A stretch of 64,000 bases of DNA from Pedobacter psychrodurus (GCF_004331735.1 NZ_SJSO01000001.1:1-64000), one strand, 5' to 3'; counted from the first letter of the stretch, positions 16,835 to 26,150 are shown. Notes: generated from the sequence alone by a model not told the origin. A program made the numbers and translations.

Positions 16835-17500
16835 ATGCTTTGGCTAAAATATTATTTACAAAAACCAGAAAAAGGTTTCGATCCAGTTCCAAAAGCTTTT
16901 GCAGAAAAGTATGCGGCAAACGAATACAAAAAATTTGATGGCAAAATAATAGATGTTATAAAAACCCACTTAGGCAATTTCGAAGATAAAACTTTACTCG
17001 ATCTCGGTGCTGGCCCGGGGCAATATAGTATCGAATTTGCCAAACGAGGAGCAAAAGTTACCTGGCACGACATTAGCCAGAATTATTTAGCCATAGCCAA
17101 AGCTAAAGCTGAGGACGAAAATATAACGGTAAATTTTTCATTGGGCTATTTAGAGGAAGCCCATGGCAAGTTCGATATTATTTTTAATCGCATATGTTGG
17201 TATTATTGCATCAATGATTATCGATTTGCAAAATGTATCTATAACTTAATCAAAAAAAATGGGTACGGTTTTATTGTGGTAAACAATGAGAAATACCTGC
17301 AGGAAGAACTTGCAAAAGAATCTGGTTTTAGAAAATTGGCCATTAAAATGAGCTTTTGGCTCAATGAAAATTTTAATATTAAGCTTACCCACGTTCATCC
17401 ATCCCATAAGAAACTAAGTAAAATATTTGCCAGCTTAAATTTCAGGCACTTACATTTAGAACAATGTGGGCATAACACCTTAATTACATTTAACAAGTAG
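16835..17500 (+). CDS. Class I SAM-dependent methyltransferase
   Basis: Started at ATG 16835 the protein has 221 residues. A TTG 69 bases upstream would add a hydrophobic leader and cannot be excluded. Motif I LLDLGAGPGQYSIEFA lies near residues 52-67, motif II VTWHDIS follows, and an acidic motif FDIIFNRICWYY sits in the position of motif IV. The C-terminal third carries no other recognised domain. The substrate is unknown. It interrupts the HupE-M1 and DUF6702 genes, which are otherwise neighbours in many Bacteroidota. Confidence 0.75.
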   Translation: MLWLKYYLQKPEKGFDPVPKAFAEKYAANEYKKFDGKIIDVIKTHLGNFEDKTLLDLGAGPGQYSIEFAKRGAKVTWHDISQNYLAIAKAKAEDENITVNFSLGYLEEAHGKFDIIFNRICWYYCINDYRFAKCIYNLIKKNGYGFIVVNNEKYLQEELAKESGFRKLAIKMSFWLNENFNIKLTHVHPSHKKLSKIFASLNFRHLHLEQCGHNTLITFNK

Positions 17501-17552
17501 ACTAATTATCTGTTAACTTTGCTCCCTTAACCCTTTTAAGGAAAGATTTAAT

Positions 17553-18065
17553 ATGTTGATGCGTAAATTAAAATATAGCTTCTGGCTTTTGTGTATTACT
17601 TTTTTTTGTGTAGGAGCAGGAATAAAACATCCATTACATGTAAGCACAACTGAAGTAAACTTTAATGCAAAGGATAAAACTTTAGAAATAAGCTGTAAAA
17701 TCTTTTCAGATGACTTTGAGGCAATTTTAGCCAAATTATACAAACAGAAAACCGATCTGAGCAATCCAAATATGAAGAGTGCGATGGATGAACTGGCAAA
17801 AAAATATTTACTTTCTCATTTACAGCTAAAAGCCAATGGCAAAGCTGTTGCAATGAATTACATCGGATTTGAGATCGATCATGAGGCCACTAATATTTAT
17901 CTTGAAGTGGAGAAAATTTCCGCCATAAAATCGGTTGAGGTGAGTAATACTATTTTATACGATATGTTCGATGATCAGATGAGTATTGTGCATATTGTAA
18001 AAGGCGCTGTCCGTAAAAGCACAAAAATCCTTTACCCTGAAAAAAAGTTCACAGCAAACTTTTAA
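17553..18065 (+). CDS. DUF6702 family secreted protein
   Basis: The 170-residue protein has an N-terminal signal or anchor (residues about 9-24), followed by HPLHVSTTEVNFN, the mark of DUF6702, then alternating strands (LEISCKIFSDDFEAIL) and NTILYDMFDDQMSIVHI near the end. The family is of unknown function and is regularly found with the M1 peptidase and HupE-like protein in Bacteroidota. An alternative start two codons later (17559) is possible. Confidence 0.75.
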   Translation: MLMRKLKYSFWLLCITFFCVGAGIKHPLHVSTTEVNFNAKDKTLEISCKIFSDDFEAILAKLYKQKTDLSNPNMKSAMDELAKKYLLSHLQLKANGKAVAMNYIGFEIDHEATNIYLEVEKISAIKSVEVSNTILYDMFDDQMSIVHIVKGAVRKSTKILYPEKKFTANF

Positions 18066-18199
18066 TTGTAATTTTTGTATTAGATAACGACTCAATGTTA
18101 AATTACCGTTAATTTAGAAGGCAATATTATTTAAGTCAATATCTGCTGAGAAACATTTCTTGTAATCTTTTTTTAAATACTGCGTTGTTAAAATAAGTT

Positions 18200-19471
18200 A
18201 TGCATCTAATCATCTTCTCCAACAAATTAACGCCTCGGATAAAATATATTTTTAACTTTATTTTTAAAGATATACTCAAAACTGAATTAGAATTTACGGG
18301 CAATAGCCAATATTTTCTACAGAGCGAGCACATTAAAATCAGCTATAGCGATGAACCACTAGGTGAGGAACTATTCTTCAAGAGCACATCTTTACTCCTC
18401 TCCAATAAATTAGAAGAAATTAATCCAAAAACTATTTCATTTGGCGAATATCAGACTCCATTTCCAGTTACTACCCAATCTGCCTTACCTTTCGATGTTT
18501 ATGCAGCCTCGTTTTTTATATTAAGCCGATATGAGGAATATTTTTACCCCAAAAAAAACGAAGAAGAATTTAGGCCATCAAAAAGCTACCAACATAAATG
18601 GAAGATTTTAGATAAACCAATTATTGATGAGTGGGCATTGATCATTAAAAGTTTGATCAAAAAAAAGCATCCACATTTTAAATTCCAAGAAAAGAAATTC
18701 CAACATCAACCTACCATTCATTTCAATATTTTACCCAACTTACCTGAGGGATTATTAAATAGAACCAAATTTATTTTCAGTGCCATCTTTAAAAAAGAAA
18801 ACAATTACCTGAGCTCTAAATTTGACAGGCTAACCGGAGTAGGAATTAATAATGAGCAGGTTTTGGCTGAGGTGAACCAATTATTTTCTTCAAAAAAAAC
18901 TAATCCCCTTTATTTTGTCGATTTCCCTGATGTGCCAATAAATTACATTAAGATAAACGGTGTTTCAAAAACACTTACCGATCAATCAGTTGGATTATTA
19001 AAGCCTTGTGCAAGCGATAAGCAAAAAATGCATGAGATTAAGGAAGGCCTGGTTAAGCTCAAAAAAATCCATCCAAACGCCGTCCCAGTAAGTAGTCAGC
19101 AATTAGAAGCATTAAAATTCCCAATCTGTTATTTAAACATGCTCAATTCTGGTATTATTTCCGATTATTCTATGGGTTACAGCAATGTATTAGGTTTTAG
19201 GGCCGGAACCTGTACGCCATTTAACTGGTATGATCTTCAGCTTGAAAAAGTGACTCCTTTAATTGTTAATTCTTATTGCCTCACCGATTATGTTCTTCAA
19301 TTTTTAACACACGATGCGGCTGTAAAAACAGTACACCAATATATCGATGCAGTGAAGGTGGTAAACGGCACCTTTTATAGCAGTTGGAGCTTAAAAAGCC
19401 TATCTGCAAATGCTAAATATAAAAAATTAAAATCGTTGTTCGGAGAAATGATTAATTACGCTGGAAATTGA
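18200..19471 (+). CDS. Polysaccharide deacetylase-like protein (DUF7033 type)
   Basis: The 423-residue protein carries an N-terminal domain with PFDVYAASFFILSRYEEY and PIIDEWALIIKSLI, features of the DUF7033 region found in front of NodB-like deacetylase domains. The C-terminal half contains DYSMGYSNVLGFRAGTCTPFNWYD, where GFRAGT corresponds to the substrate-side motif of deacetylases, but the usual catalytic HxxxH and D-D metal motifs are not obvious. It may therefore be a degenerate or divergent member. It has no signal peptide. It stands upstream of upp without a clear operon link. Confidence 0.6.
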   Translation: MHLIIFSNKLTPRIKYIFNFIFKDILKTELEFTGNSQYFLQSEHIKISYSDEPLGEELFFKSTSLLLSNKLEEINPKTISFGEYQTPFPVTTQSALPFDVYAASFFILSRYEEYFYPKKNEEEFRPSKSYQHKWKILDKPIIDEWALIIKSLIKKKHPHFKFQEKKFQHQPTIHFNILPNLPEGLLNRTKFIFSAIFKKENNYLSSKFDRLTGVGINNEQVLAEVNQLFSSKKTNPLYFVDFPDVPINYIKINGVSKTLTDQSVGLLKPCASDKQKMHEIKEGLVKLKKIHPNAVPVSSQQLEALKFPICYLNMLNSGIISDYSMGYSNVLGFRAGTCTPFNWYDLQLEKVTPLIVNSYCLTDYVLQFLTHDAAVKTVHQYIDAVKVVNGTFYSSWSLKSLSANAKYKKLKSLFGEMINYAGN

Positions 19472-19562
19472 TTTTAGTTTAAATTATTCGGCTTAAAATT
19501 GTTAAATTTAACAATTAAACATCCCGCCGGGATAAACCCTAAGATACCCGAAAACAAATATT

Positions 19563-20207
19563 ATGATTTTTGATGTAAGCAAGACGAAATCTGTCGCCAA
19601 TACCTTTATTGCCGAACTTCGGGATGAGAATATCCAGAAGGATTCGATGCGTTTCCGAAAAAATTTGGAAAGGCTTGGTGAGTTTTTTGCCTACGAAATC
19701 AGCAAATCACTTCAATATACTACCAAAGAAATTGTAACCCCATTAGGTGTATCACCTTGCGAAGTTTTAGCTCAGCAGCCCGTTTTGGCTACTATACTCC
19801 GGGCCGGGTTGCCACTTCAACAAGGTTTACTCAACATCTTCGACAAAGCCGAATGCTGTTTTATTTCTGCCTATCGCAAAGTAAAAAAGAGCGGCAGTTT
19901 TGTGATTCAGATGGATTACATTTCTACCCCAGATTTAGAAGGAAAAGTTTTGATTATGGCTGATCCGATGTTGGCAACCGGGCAAAGTATGGTGATGTGC
20001 TGTAAAGAACTGATTAACCGCTATAAAATTGCAGAACTTCATATCGTTGCCGCAATAGCCAGTACAGAAGGTGTTGCACATGTGCGCGCTAATCTGCCTA
20101 AAGCAAAACTTTGGCTGGGAGCAATCGACGAAGAAATGACCAGTAAATCTTACATTGTTCCAGGGCTTGGCGATGCCGGCGATCTGGCTTACGGGGAGAA
20201 GGTATAA
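19563..20207 (+). CDS. upp: Uracil phosphoribosyltransferase
   Basis: The 214-residue enzyme makes UMP from uracil and PRPP in pyrimidine salvage. The PRPP-binding loop VLIMADPMLATGQSMV is near residues 128-143, RAGLPLQQGL near 81-90 binds the base and phosphate, and the C-terminal YIVPGLGDAGDLAYG is the uracil loop. Length matches the family. It is followed by a small phosphatase gene after 59 bases. Confidence 0.97.
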   Translation: MIFDVSKTKSVANTFIAELRDENIQKDSMRFRKNLERLGEFFAYEISKSLQYTTKEIVTPLGVSPCEVLAQQPVLATILRAGLPLQQGLLNIFDKAECCFISAYRKVKKSGSFVIQMDYISTPDLEGKVLIMADPMLATGQSMVMCCKELINRYKIAELHIVAAIASTEGVAHVRANLPKAKLWLGAIDEEMTSKSYIVPGLGDAGDLAYGEKV

Positions 20208-20266
20208 TTCAGTCCTTAGTCTAGAGTCTTTAGTTCAAAGTCGATTATTCTTATAAAATCAATAGA

Positions 20267-20584
20267 GTGAACATCCTCTTTATATGCAGTAGAAACAAAT
20301 GGCGTAGTGCCACTGCCGAAAATATCTATAAAAACCATTCTGATCATCAGGTAAGATCTGCGGGAACTGAGCCATCGGCCAGGATTAAAATTAATGCAAA
20401 GTTGATTATCTGGGCAGATCTGATCTTTGTAATGGAAAAAAAGCATAAGCAAAGAATCATTGAACGTTTTCCTGAGGAACTCTACGAAAAGGAAATTATT
20501 ACGCTTCATATCCCAGATGATTATCAGTATATGGATGAAGAACTTATTGAGGAACTAAACGCAAAAGTTGCCGATTATTTATAA
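20267..20584 (+). CDS. Short tyrosine-phosphatase-like protein
   Basis: Started at GTG 20267 this 105-residue protein has the phosphatase P-loop CSRNKWRSAT near residues 7-16 (C-x5-R followed by S), an asparagine-rich middle (VRSAGTEPSARIKINAKLI), and IPDDYQYMD near 82-90. Members of the low-molecular-weight family are normally about 150 residues, and the acid loop DPYxxxxG is absent; the IPDD segment might substitute. It may be a minimal phosphatase or an inactive binder. It may be co-transcribed with upp. Confidence 0.65.
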   Translation: MNILFICSRNKWRSATAENIYKNHSDHQVRSAGTEPSARIKINAKLIIWADLIFVMEKKHKQRIIERFPEELYEKEIITLHIPDDYQYMDEELIEELNAKVADYL

Positions 20585-20601
20585 ATCAAAAATCATTAGG
20601 C

Positions 20602-20609
20602 TACCTTTG
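20602..20609 (+). promoter_or_regulatory. -7 element of the yjjG-like gene
   Basis: TACCTTTG matches TAnnTTTG and ends 15 bases before the ATG at 20625. Confidence 0.5.
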
Positions 20610-20624
20610 TGAAAATCATCACTC

Positions 20625-21314
20625 ATGAAAAAACACATTTTCTTCGACCTTGACCACACCATCTGGGATTTTGACCGTAATGCCGAAGAAACGCTAAATG
20701 AGCTTTACCAAACCTATAAGTTAGATGAACTTGGTCTTAAATCCTGTGCCGATTTCATTACTACTTATACCGAAAATAACCATCAGCTGTGGGCCGATTA
20801 TCACTTGGGAAAAATTACTAAAGATTTTTTAAGATCAGAACGTTTCCACAAAACATTCATTCAATTAGGTATTCATCCCGATGTGATACCTCATCAATTT
20901 GAAGATGATTATGTAAGTATTTCACCCACCAAAACCAATTTGTTCGAAGGGGCAGAAAACGTACTGGCTTACTTGCAGCAAAAATATACACTACATATCA
21001 TTTCTAATGGGTTTAAGGAAACAACCTTAACCAAAATGAACCTATCAAACCTTAATCCTTATTTCGAAAATGTAATTATTTCAGAAGATGTGGGCGTAAA
21101 CAAACCCAACCCCATCATTTTTGAATACGCACTGGATAAAGCAAAGGCTTTAAAGACCGAAAGTATCATGATTGGTGATAGTCTTGAGGCTGATATTTAC
21201 GGCGCTTTAAATTTTGGCATGGAGGCTATATTTTTCAACCCTTTACAGAAAAAAAAGCCTGAAGATGTAACAAGGGAAATCATCCACCTTGAAGAGTTGT
21301 TAAAACTTTTTTAG
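20625..21314 (+). CDS. YjjG-family HAD nucleotidase
   Basis: The 229-residue protein is a HAD phosphatase of the YjjG type (noncanonical pyrimidine nucleotidase). HAD motif I FFDLDHTIWDFDRN is at residues 5-18, a helical cap follows, motif II is IISNG near 126-130, motif III includes K near 150 and motif IV is MIGDSLEADIYGA near 187-199. The family dephosphorylates modified dUMP-like nucleotides in house-cleaning. It lies next to upp, another pyrimidine enzyme. Confidence 0.85.
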   Translation: MKKHIFFDLDHTIWDFDRNAEETLNELYQTYKLDELGLKSCADFITTYTENNHQLWADYHLGKITKDFLRSERFHKTFIQLGIHPDVIPHQFEDDYVSISPTKTNLFEGAENVLAYLQQKYTLHIISNGFKETTLTKMNLSNLNPYFENVIISEDVGVNKPNPIIFEYALDKAKALKTESIMIGDSLEADIYGALNFGMEAIFFNPLQKKKPEDVTREIIHLEELLKLF

Positions 21315-21391
21315 TCTTACTCCTTTTTTGTTTGGTTTTGGCATTCATTTGGCATGAGCTTAAAACACACACAAATGAAACCTTAATTAAA

Positions 21392-22096
21392 ATGAAGAAA
21401 ACCATCTTTTTAGGATTGGCAATGCTTTTTGCTACCCTAACTTTCGCTCAAAACAACCGCAGTGCCGCCGAAGTATTTCTGCAAATCGTTAATCCAGGCA
21501 AGTATAATGTATATTTAGATGAAGAACTGGTTGGATCAGCCAATGGCAGGTTTCGTTTTTATAATGTATACAATTCTGCACCCATGCTATCTATTATTCA
21601 GGGCAATACTGTAGTGATAAAACAGAGAATTAGGATTATCCCGCAACAAAGGCTTGTATTAAGTTTTGAGGATAAAAGGTTAATTACTTTAAAACAGCTA
21701 AATATCTATCGCAACAGGCAATATGCCCTTAACGATTTTGATGGCTATACCGGAGATTATAATACTGGTATTGTTCCGCCAATCCAAACACAACCCGAGT
21801 TGAATTACAGATTACTTTCCGACGAAGCTTTTCAGGCCTTTTTAACCCAATACAAAAAAGAAAGTTTTGATGATGGCAGGGCGAGGATGATTAATGTGGT
21901 GAGTAAAAATGCCTCCCTGCTAAGCGCTCAGGCGAGGGTACTTTTAAAATCTTTCTCTTTTGATGATGAGCGCTTAAAAGTGGCGAAGAATCTTTACAAA
22001 ACCGTTGCCGACCCTCAGAACTATTTTACCTTATCTGATATTTTTGTTTTTCCATCTAATAAGGACGACTTCTTAAAATATTTGGAGAAGCAGTAA
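21392..22096 (+). CDS. Secreted DUF4476 domain protein
   Basis: The reading frame is open further upstream, but the likely start is ATG 21392, which opens directly on a signal peptide (MKKTIFLGLAMLFATLTFAQ). The mature protein of about 214 residues has a beta-rich first half and a C-terminal helical DUF4476 domain (LLSDEAFQAFLTQYKKESFDDGRA then a helix bundle). The domain is of unknown function and common in Bacteroidota secreted proteins. It follows yjjG after 77 bases. Confidence 0.75.
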   Translation: MKKTIFLGLAMLFATLTFAQNNRSAAEVFLQIVNPGKYNVYLDEELVGSANGRFRFYNVYNSAPMLSIIQGNTVVIKQRIRIIPQQRLVLSFEDKRLITLKQLNIYRNRQYALNDFDGYTGDYNTGIVPPIQTQPELNYRLLSDEAFQAFLTQYKKESFDDGRARMINVVSKNASLLSAQARVLLKSFSFDDERLKVAKNLYKTVADPQNYFTLSDIFVFPSNKDDFLKYLEKQ

Positions 22097-22115
22097 TTCG
22101 GCTTATCTTTATTGA

Positions 22116-22634
22116 ATGACGGCTGCAAAAATAAAGGCATCGATACATAAAATTATCGATGCCTATAAATCGAAATTATCTCACTACGCTGAAGATATTT
22201 TTCAAACCACACCACCCATTGCCGGATGGAGCTACAGCGAAGTATATTCACATATTTTCGATTCAAGCCTGCTCTCATTAATTGCACTCGAACGCGCAGC
22301 AAGTGGTAAAGGCGAAAAAAAACCCACGCATTTTATTTTAAAACTGATTTTAGTTTTAGGCGCCTTACCACCAGCAAAAAAGTATAAAGTTCCGAAAAGA
22401 CTGGCCGAGCGTGTAAAAAAAATCAGCAAAACAGAAGCACTCGATTTTATTTTGGAGTTTGAGAAAGGCCTCGATGATAATTATCCCGTAATTGCCAACG
22501 CAAAAGCCGACTGCAAAACAAAACACCCACGACTAGGCTACTTAAATGCCAGGCAATGGCTAAGATTTATCGAAATTCATTTAAAACATCATCTCAAACA
22601 GTTAGAAAGAATAGAAAAGGGCTTTCAGGCATAA
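22116..22634 (+). CDS. DinB family protein
   Basis: The 172-residue protein is a four-helix bundle of the DinB/YfiT type, with a first histidine in YSHIFD near residue 46 and the C-terminal group FIEIHLKHHLKQLERI near 151-166. These histidines usually bind a divalent metal. In related proteins the bundle transfers thiols or removes a thiol cofactor, but no activity can be assigned here. It starts 19 bases after the DUF4476 gene and is probably in its transcript. Confidence 0.75.
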   Translation: MTAAKIKASIHKIIDAYKSKLSHYAEDIFQTTPPIAGWSYSEVYSHIFDSSLLSLIALERAASGKGEKKPTHFILKLILVLGALPPAKKYKVPKRLAERVKKISKTEALDFILEFEKGLDDNYPVIANAKADCKTKHPRLGYLNARQWLRFIEIHLKHHLKQLERIEKGFQA

Positions 22635-22674
22635 ATTAATTTCGCCATATTTGAGTAATTCTAAACTCAGTCCC

Positions 22675-23289
22675 ATGAAAACCGCTTTTTACCTTTTAGC
22701 CATTATTGTTCTTTGTGCCTGTAATAGCGAAAAGAAAGAAACTACTCAAGCTGTTATTCCAACACCTACCGGGATACAAGGGCTCCAAAAAAGCAACACT
22801 GTTCAACCAGCAGCGCAGCGTACAAAAAGTAATCTAATTTTTAATCCACCACATGGCGATGCCGGGCATACCTGTGCTTTAGCGGTTGGTGCACCATTAA
22901 ACCAAACAGCTGCAATTCAACCACAAAAAAGTGTTAGTCCGCAACCAGTAACTGCTCCGGCAACCCCTGTTGTGAATACTTCAGGTAAAAAATTAAATCC
23001 TAAACATGGCGAACCTGGCCACAGATGTGATATTGCCGTTGGCGCACCTTTGGATAGTAAACCAAAACAGGTAGTAACCACACAGCCTGCAGTAAAACAA
23101 ACTGTAGCTATAAAAACAGGGAAGGGCTTGAACCCACCTCATGGCCAACCCAACCATAGGTGCGATATTGCTGTAGGTGCACCTTTAAATAGCAAACCTG
23201 CCCAAGCTGTAAATGCTGTTCCTGTGCCAAGCCCTGAAGTTAAAACTTCAGAAACAAAAGCACTGGAGACAAAAAGTGAAGGGAAATAA
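22675..23289 (+). CDS. Lipoprotein with three copies of an HGxxxHxC motif
   Basis: Started at ATG 22675 the protein has 204 residues. It has a lipoprotein signal (lipobox LCAC, cysteine 16), then three copies of a 20-residue unit at residues 57-76, 108-127 and 153-172. Each contains NPxHGxxxHxCxxAVGAPL: two histidines, a cysteine and a conserved end. Between them lie proline-, glutamine- and valine-rich linkers. The spaced H-H-C set suggests metal or haem binding; no such activity is known to me for this unit. Copies two and three are most alike; copy one differs (GDAGHTCALAVG). It follows the DinB gene and ends 88 bases before the flippase gene. Confidence 0.7.
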   Translation: MKTAFYLLAIIVLCACNSEKKETTQAVIPTPTGIQGLQKSNTVQPAAQRTKSNLIFNPPHGDAGHTCALAVGAPLNQTAAIQPQKSVSPQPVTAPATPVVNTSGKKLNPKHGEPGHRCDIAVGAPLDSKPKQVVTTQPAVKQTVAIKTGKGLNPPHGQPNHRCDIAVGAPLNSKPAQAVNAVPVPSPEVKTSETKALETKSEGK

Positions 23290-23377
23290 TAGCATATACT
23301 TCGTGTACTTCATGCCTTTAAATATTTTGAATTTGCGCTATCTAACTTAACGCACATTTTTTTACATCTTTGCGTTA

Positions 23378-24706
23378 ATGAAATTACCCGCCATAAAAGG
23401 TTTTGACGAAGAAGCATTTAACAAGTATTTAAAAAATACAGGGTGGTTAATGTTGGCGAGAGTTGGAAGTTTAGTAATCAAAATTTTAGTAGGTTTTGCA
23501 ATTACTAATTATTTAGGAAAGACATTAAATGGCATCTTAAATTACCCCGCAGCCTTCACGACTTTTTTTGTAGCTGCGGCCGCCCTTGGATTAGATGGTT
23601 TTATTACGCGTGAACTTCTTCGTACACCAGAAAATAGAGATCGTTTACTTGGAACCGCCTTTTGGCTTAAGCTTACTGGGGGCATTTGTATTATCCCACT
23701 TATATATTTTGCATATAGTCTTTGGAATATGCACAAGCCTATTGAAACCCCACTCATCTACGTTCTTATTGTGGGGCTTACCGGAATAACTCAGGCTTTC
23801 TATATTACGGATAGTTATTTCCAATCTAAAGTACAGGCTAAATACGTAATGCGTATTCAGGTATTCGGAAACATTATCTCTGCATTAATAAAATTGATAT
23901 TTATCTTTTTAAAATTAAATGTAGAATGGTTTGTTTTTGCCCTGCTACTTGACACCATAATTCTGGCGATTGGGTACATCCATTTTTATAGGATAAAAGT
24001 TGGAAGTGTTTTCAATTGGGTATTTGATTCAACATTGGCAAAATACCTAGTTAAACATTCATGGCCATTAGCACTATCTGCGGTTCTGGTTTCAATATAC
24101 ATGAAAATTGATCAGCTAATGGTTGAAAATTATCTTGGCACTGGGGCCTTAGGAATTTATTCAACCGTCGTACAGCTAAGTGAAAGCTGGTATTTTATAC
24201 CTGTTGCGATAGTAACCTCTGTGTTTCCTGCAATTATGAATGCCAAGAGAGATAATCCAGAAAGATACATGAAACGTCTACAAAACATGTACGACATTAT
24301 GGTTTGGATAAGTTTGAGCGTAGCACTTTTCATGACTTTTGCCTCACCAATCATATACCATATCGTTTACACTCCAGAATTTTGGGATGGTGCACATGTG
24401 TTAACTGTTCATGTTTGGGCAGGTATATTTGTTTTCCTAGGTAGCGCCAGTGGGCAGTATCTTATTGCAGAAGGATATACCAAGTTATCGATGCTCCGAA
24501 CCGGAATGGGAGCGATAGTGAATATCGCTTTGAACGTATTATGGATACCAAAATTTGGCATTATGGGGGCTGCTCTTGCCACGCTGATTGCTTACTTTAC
24601 AGCAACCTTTTTCATTTTATTAATTCCTAAAACTAGGCAACAGGGTATAATGATGTTAAAATCATTATTTTTGGTCACCGCATTTCAAAAAATATTTAAA
24701 CATTGA
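23378..24706 (+). CDS. Wzx-like flippase of the MATE/polysaccharide transport superfamily
   Basis: The 442-residue protein has about 12-14 membrane helices (for example LGKTLNGILNYPAAFTTFF, VYMKIDQLMVENYLG and the last near 410) and basic loops. It fits the oligosaccharide flippase family, which moves lipid-linked glycan units across the inner membrane. The motif GALGIYSTVVQLSESWYFIPVAI in the second half is typical of the family. It overlaps the next gene: the TGA of this gene lies inside the TTG start of the methyltransferase (TTGA), so translation is coupled. Confidence 0.85.
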   Translation: MKLPAIKGFDEEAFNKYLKNTGWLMLARVGSLVIKILVGFAITNYLGKTLNGILNYPAAFTTFFVAAAALGLDGFITRELLRTPENRDRLLGTAFWLKLTGGICIIPLIYFAYSLWNMHKPIETPLIYVLIVGLTGITQAFYITDSYFQSKVQAKYVMRIQVFGNIISALIKLIFIFLKLNVEWFVFALLLDTIILAIGYIHFYRIKVGSVFNWVFDSTLAKYLVKHSWPLALSAVLVSIYMKIDQLMVENYLGTGALGIYSTVVQLSESWYFIPVAIVTSVFPAIMNAKRDNPERYMKRLQNMYDIMVWISLSVALFMTFASPIIYHIVYTPEFWDGAHVLTVHVWAGIFVFLGSASGQYLIAEGYTKLSMLRTGMGAIVNIALNVLWIPKFGIMGAALATLIAYFTATFFILLIPKTRQQGIMMLKSLFLVTAFQKIFKH

Positions 24707-25350
24707 GTACTCTTAAAGCATTAACCACATTAATTGCAAAGCCAAGCAGGCTTAAGGCATTATTATCATACGGACATAAAGGCTACCTGAACAGCATTGG
24801 CTGGTTCAAGGCTTTTGATAAAAAACAGGCCGTAGACGGGCAAGGAAAAGCTTTGCCTTGGGTAACTTATTCGTTTATCGATTTTATTAAAGAACGGATA
24901 AACAAAACACAGCATATTTTCGAATATGGCTCTGGCAGTTCTACTATTTTTTATGCAGAAAGAGCTGGCTCGGTAACTTCTGTAGAGCACGATAAAGGCT
25001 GGTTTGATAAAGTAAAAAACACCAGTCCCGCCAATGCTGAAATGATATTCTGCCAATTGGAAAAAGATGGAGAATACGCTAAAAAAGCAACTTTGCTTGA
25101 TAAAAAGTTCGACATTATTATTGTTGATGGGCGTGATCGTGTAAACTGTTGTAAGTATAGCGTAGCTGCGTTATCCGCAAATGGCGTATTGGTTTTAGAT
25201 GATAGTGAACGTGAAGTTTATAATCCTGCGCGTGTGCTTTTAAAGGCCCAAGGATTCAAAGAAATCAGCTTCAGTGGGATTTCACCAGGTCTTTTTTACG
25301 AAAAAGCAACCTCAGTTTTTTACAAGCAGGATAATTGTTTAGGTATTTAA
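24703..25350 (+). CDS. SAM-dependent methyltransferase, glycan-cluster member
   Basis: Started at TTG 24703, overlapping the flippase stop by TTGA. The protein has 215 residues with an adenosine-binding loop HIFEYGSGSSTIFYAE near residues 75-90, the acidic residue in SVEHDKGWF near 96, and VDGRDR near 146-151. These fit a class I methyltransferase of the type found in O-antigen and capsule clusters. No other start codon precedes the first block. The substrate is probably a sugar of the exported glycan, by position only. Confidence 0.7.
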   Translation: MSTLKALTTLIAKPSRLKALLSYGHKGYLNSIGWFKAFDKKQAVDGQGKALPWVTYSFIDFIKERINKTQHIFEYGSGSSTIFYAERAGSVTSVEHDKGWFDKVKNTSPANAEMIFCQLEKDGEYAKKATLLDKKFDIIIVDGRDRVNCCKYSVAALSANGVLVLDDSEREVYNPARVLLKAQGFKEISFSGISPGLFYEKATSVFYKQDNCLGI

Positions 25351-25363
25351 ATCAGTAAGCATC

Positions 25364-26125
25364 ATGTTAAGCGAAGAAGTAAAAACGGCCTACGATAATT
25401 TTTATACCAATAGCGATGTAGCATGGAGAATGCTCGGCGCAAAATATAAAGCCCAGAACATCGTTGATGTTTGCAAAGGGTTAAATCCTAAAAAAGTACT
25501 TGAGGTTGGCGCCGGAGATGGCAGTATTTTACATTTTTTAAATGAATGGCATTTCGCACCGGAACTGTATGCTTTAGAAATCGCACAAAGTGGTGTCGAC
25601 ATTATAAAAGACCGCAACCTCGCCAGTTTAAAAGAAGCACAAACTTTCGATGGATACAAAATTCCTTATGAAGATGATGCATTTGATCTGATTATTCTTG
25701 CGCACGTTTTAGAGCATGTAGAACATGAGAGGATCCTGATCCGTGAATTGAAAAGGGTAGCAAAGTATATTGTAGTTGAAGTACCTAAAGATTACCGTTT
25801 TGGTGTAGACCAAAGAATGAAGCATTTTTTGGATTATGGACACATTAACATGTATACACCAACTTCTTTAAGGTTCTTGTTACAGAGTGAGGGTTTAGAA
25901 ATTTTAGAAGATAAAGTTTCGATGACCGCTCCAGAAACGGTAAAGTTTAATGAGTTTATTAATAGAAAAGCACCAAAAACATTTTCTAAAAATTTAAAAA
26001 TCGAGCTGGAATACCGGATTAAAAAAGCTTTGGGTAATTTTTTGGGTAAGAAAAAACAGGAACAGTTTGCTAACGCATATACCGTATTAACAAAAAAATC
26101 TGACCATAATCTACATATATTTTAG
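25364..26125 (+). CDS. Class I SAM-dependent methyltransferase
   Basis: The 253-residue protein has motif I KVLEVGAGDGSILHFL near residues 44-59, an acidic residue in YALEIAQSG, and LIILAHVLEHVEHERIL (motif IV and V region) near 110-126. A later segment VEVPKDYRFG follows, and the C-terminus contains basic stretches. It starts 14 bases after the previous gene. It resembles glycan-cluster methyltransferases of the UbiE/Methyltransf_11 type. Substrate unknown. Confidence 0.75.
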   Translation: MLSEEVKTAYDNFYTNSDVAWRMLGAKYKAQNIVDVCKGLNPKKVLEVGAGDGSILHFLNEWHFAPELYALEIAQSGVDIIKDRNLASLKEAQTFDGYKIPYEDDAFDLIILAHVLEHVEHERILIRELKRVAKYIVVEVPKDYRFGVDQRMKHFLDYGHINMYTPTSLRFLLQSEGLEILEDKVSMTAPETVKFNEFINRKAPKTFSKNLKIELEYRIKKALGNFLGKKKQEQFANAYTVLTKKSDHNLHIF

Positions 26126-26150
26126 GGAATTAATCGGTAATTTAGGGAGT

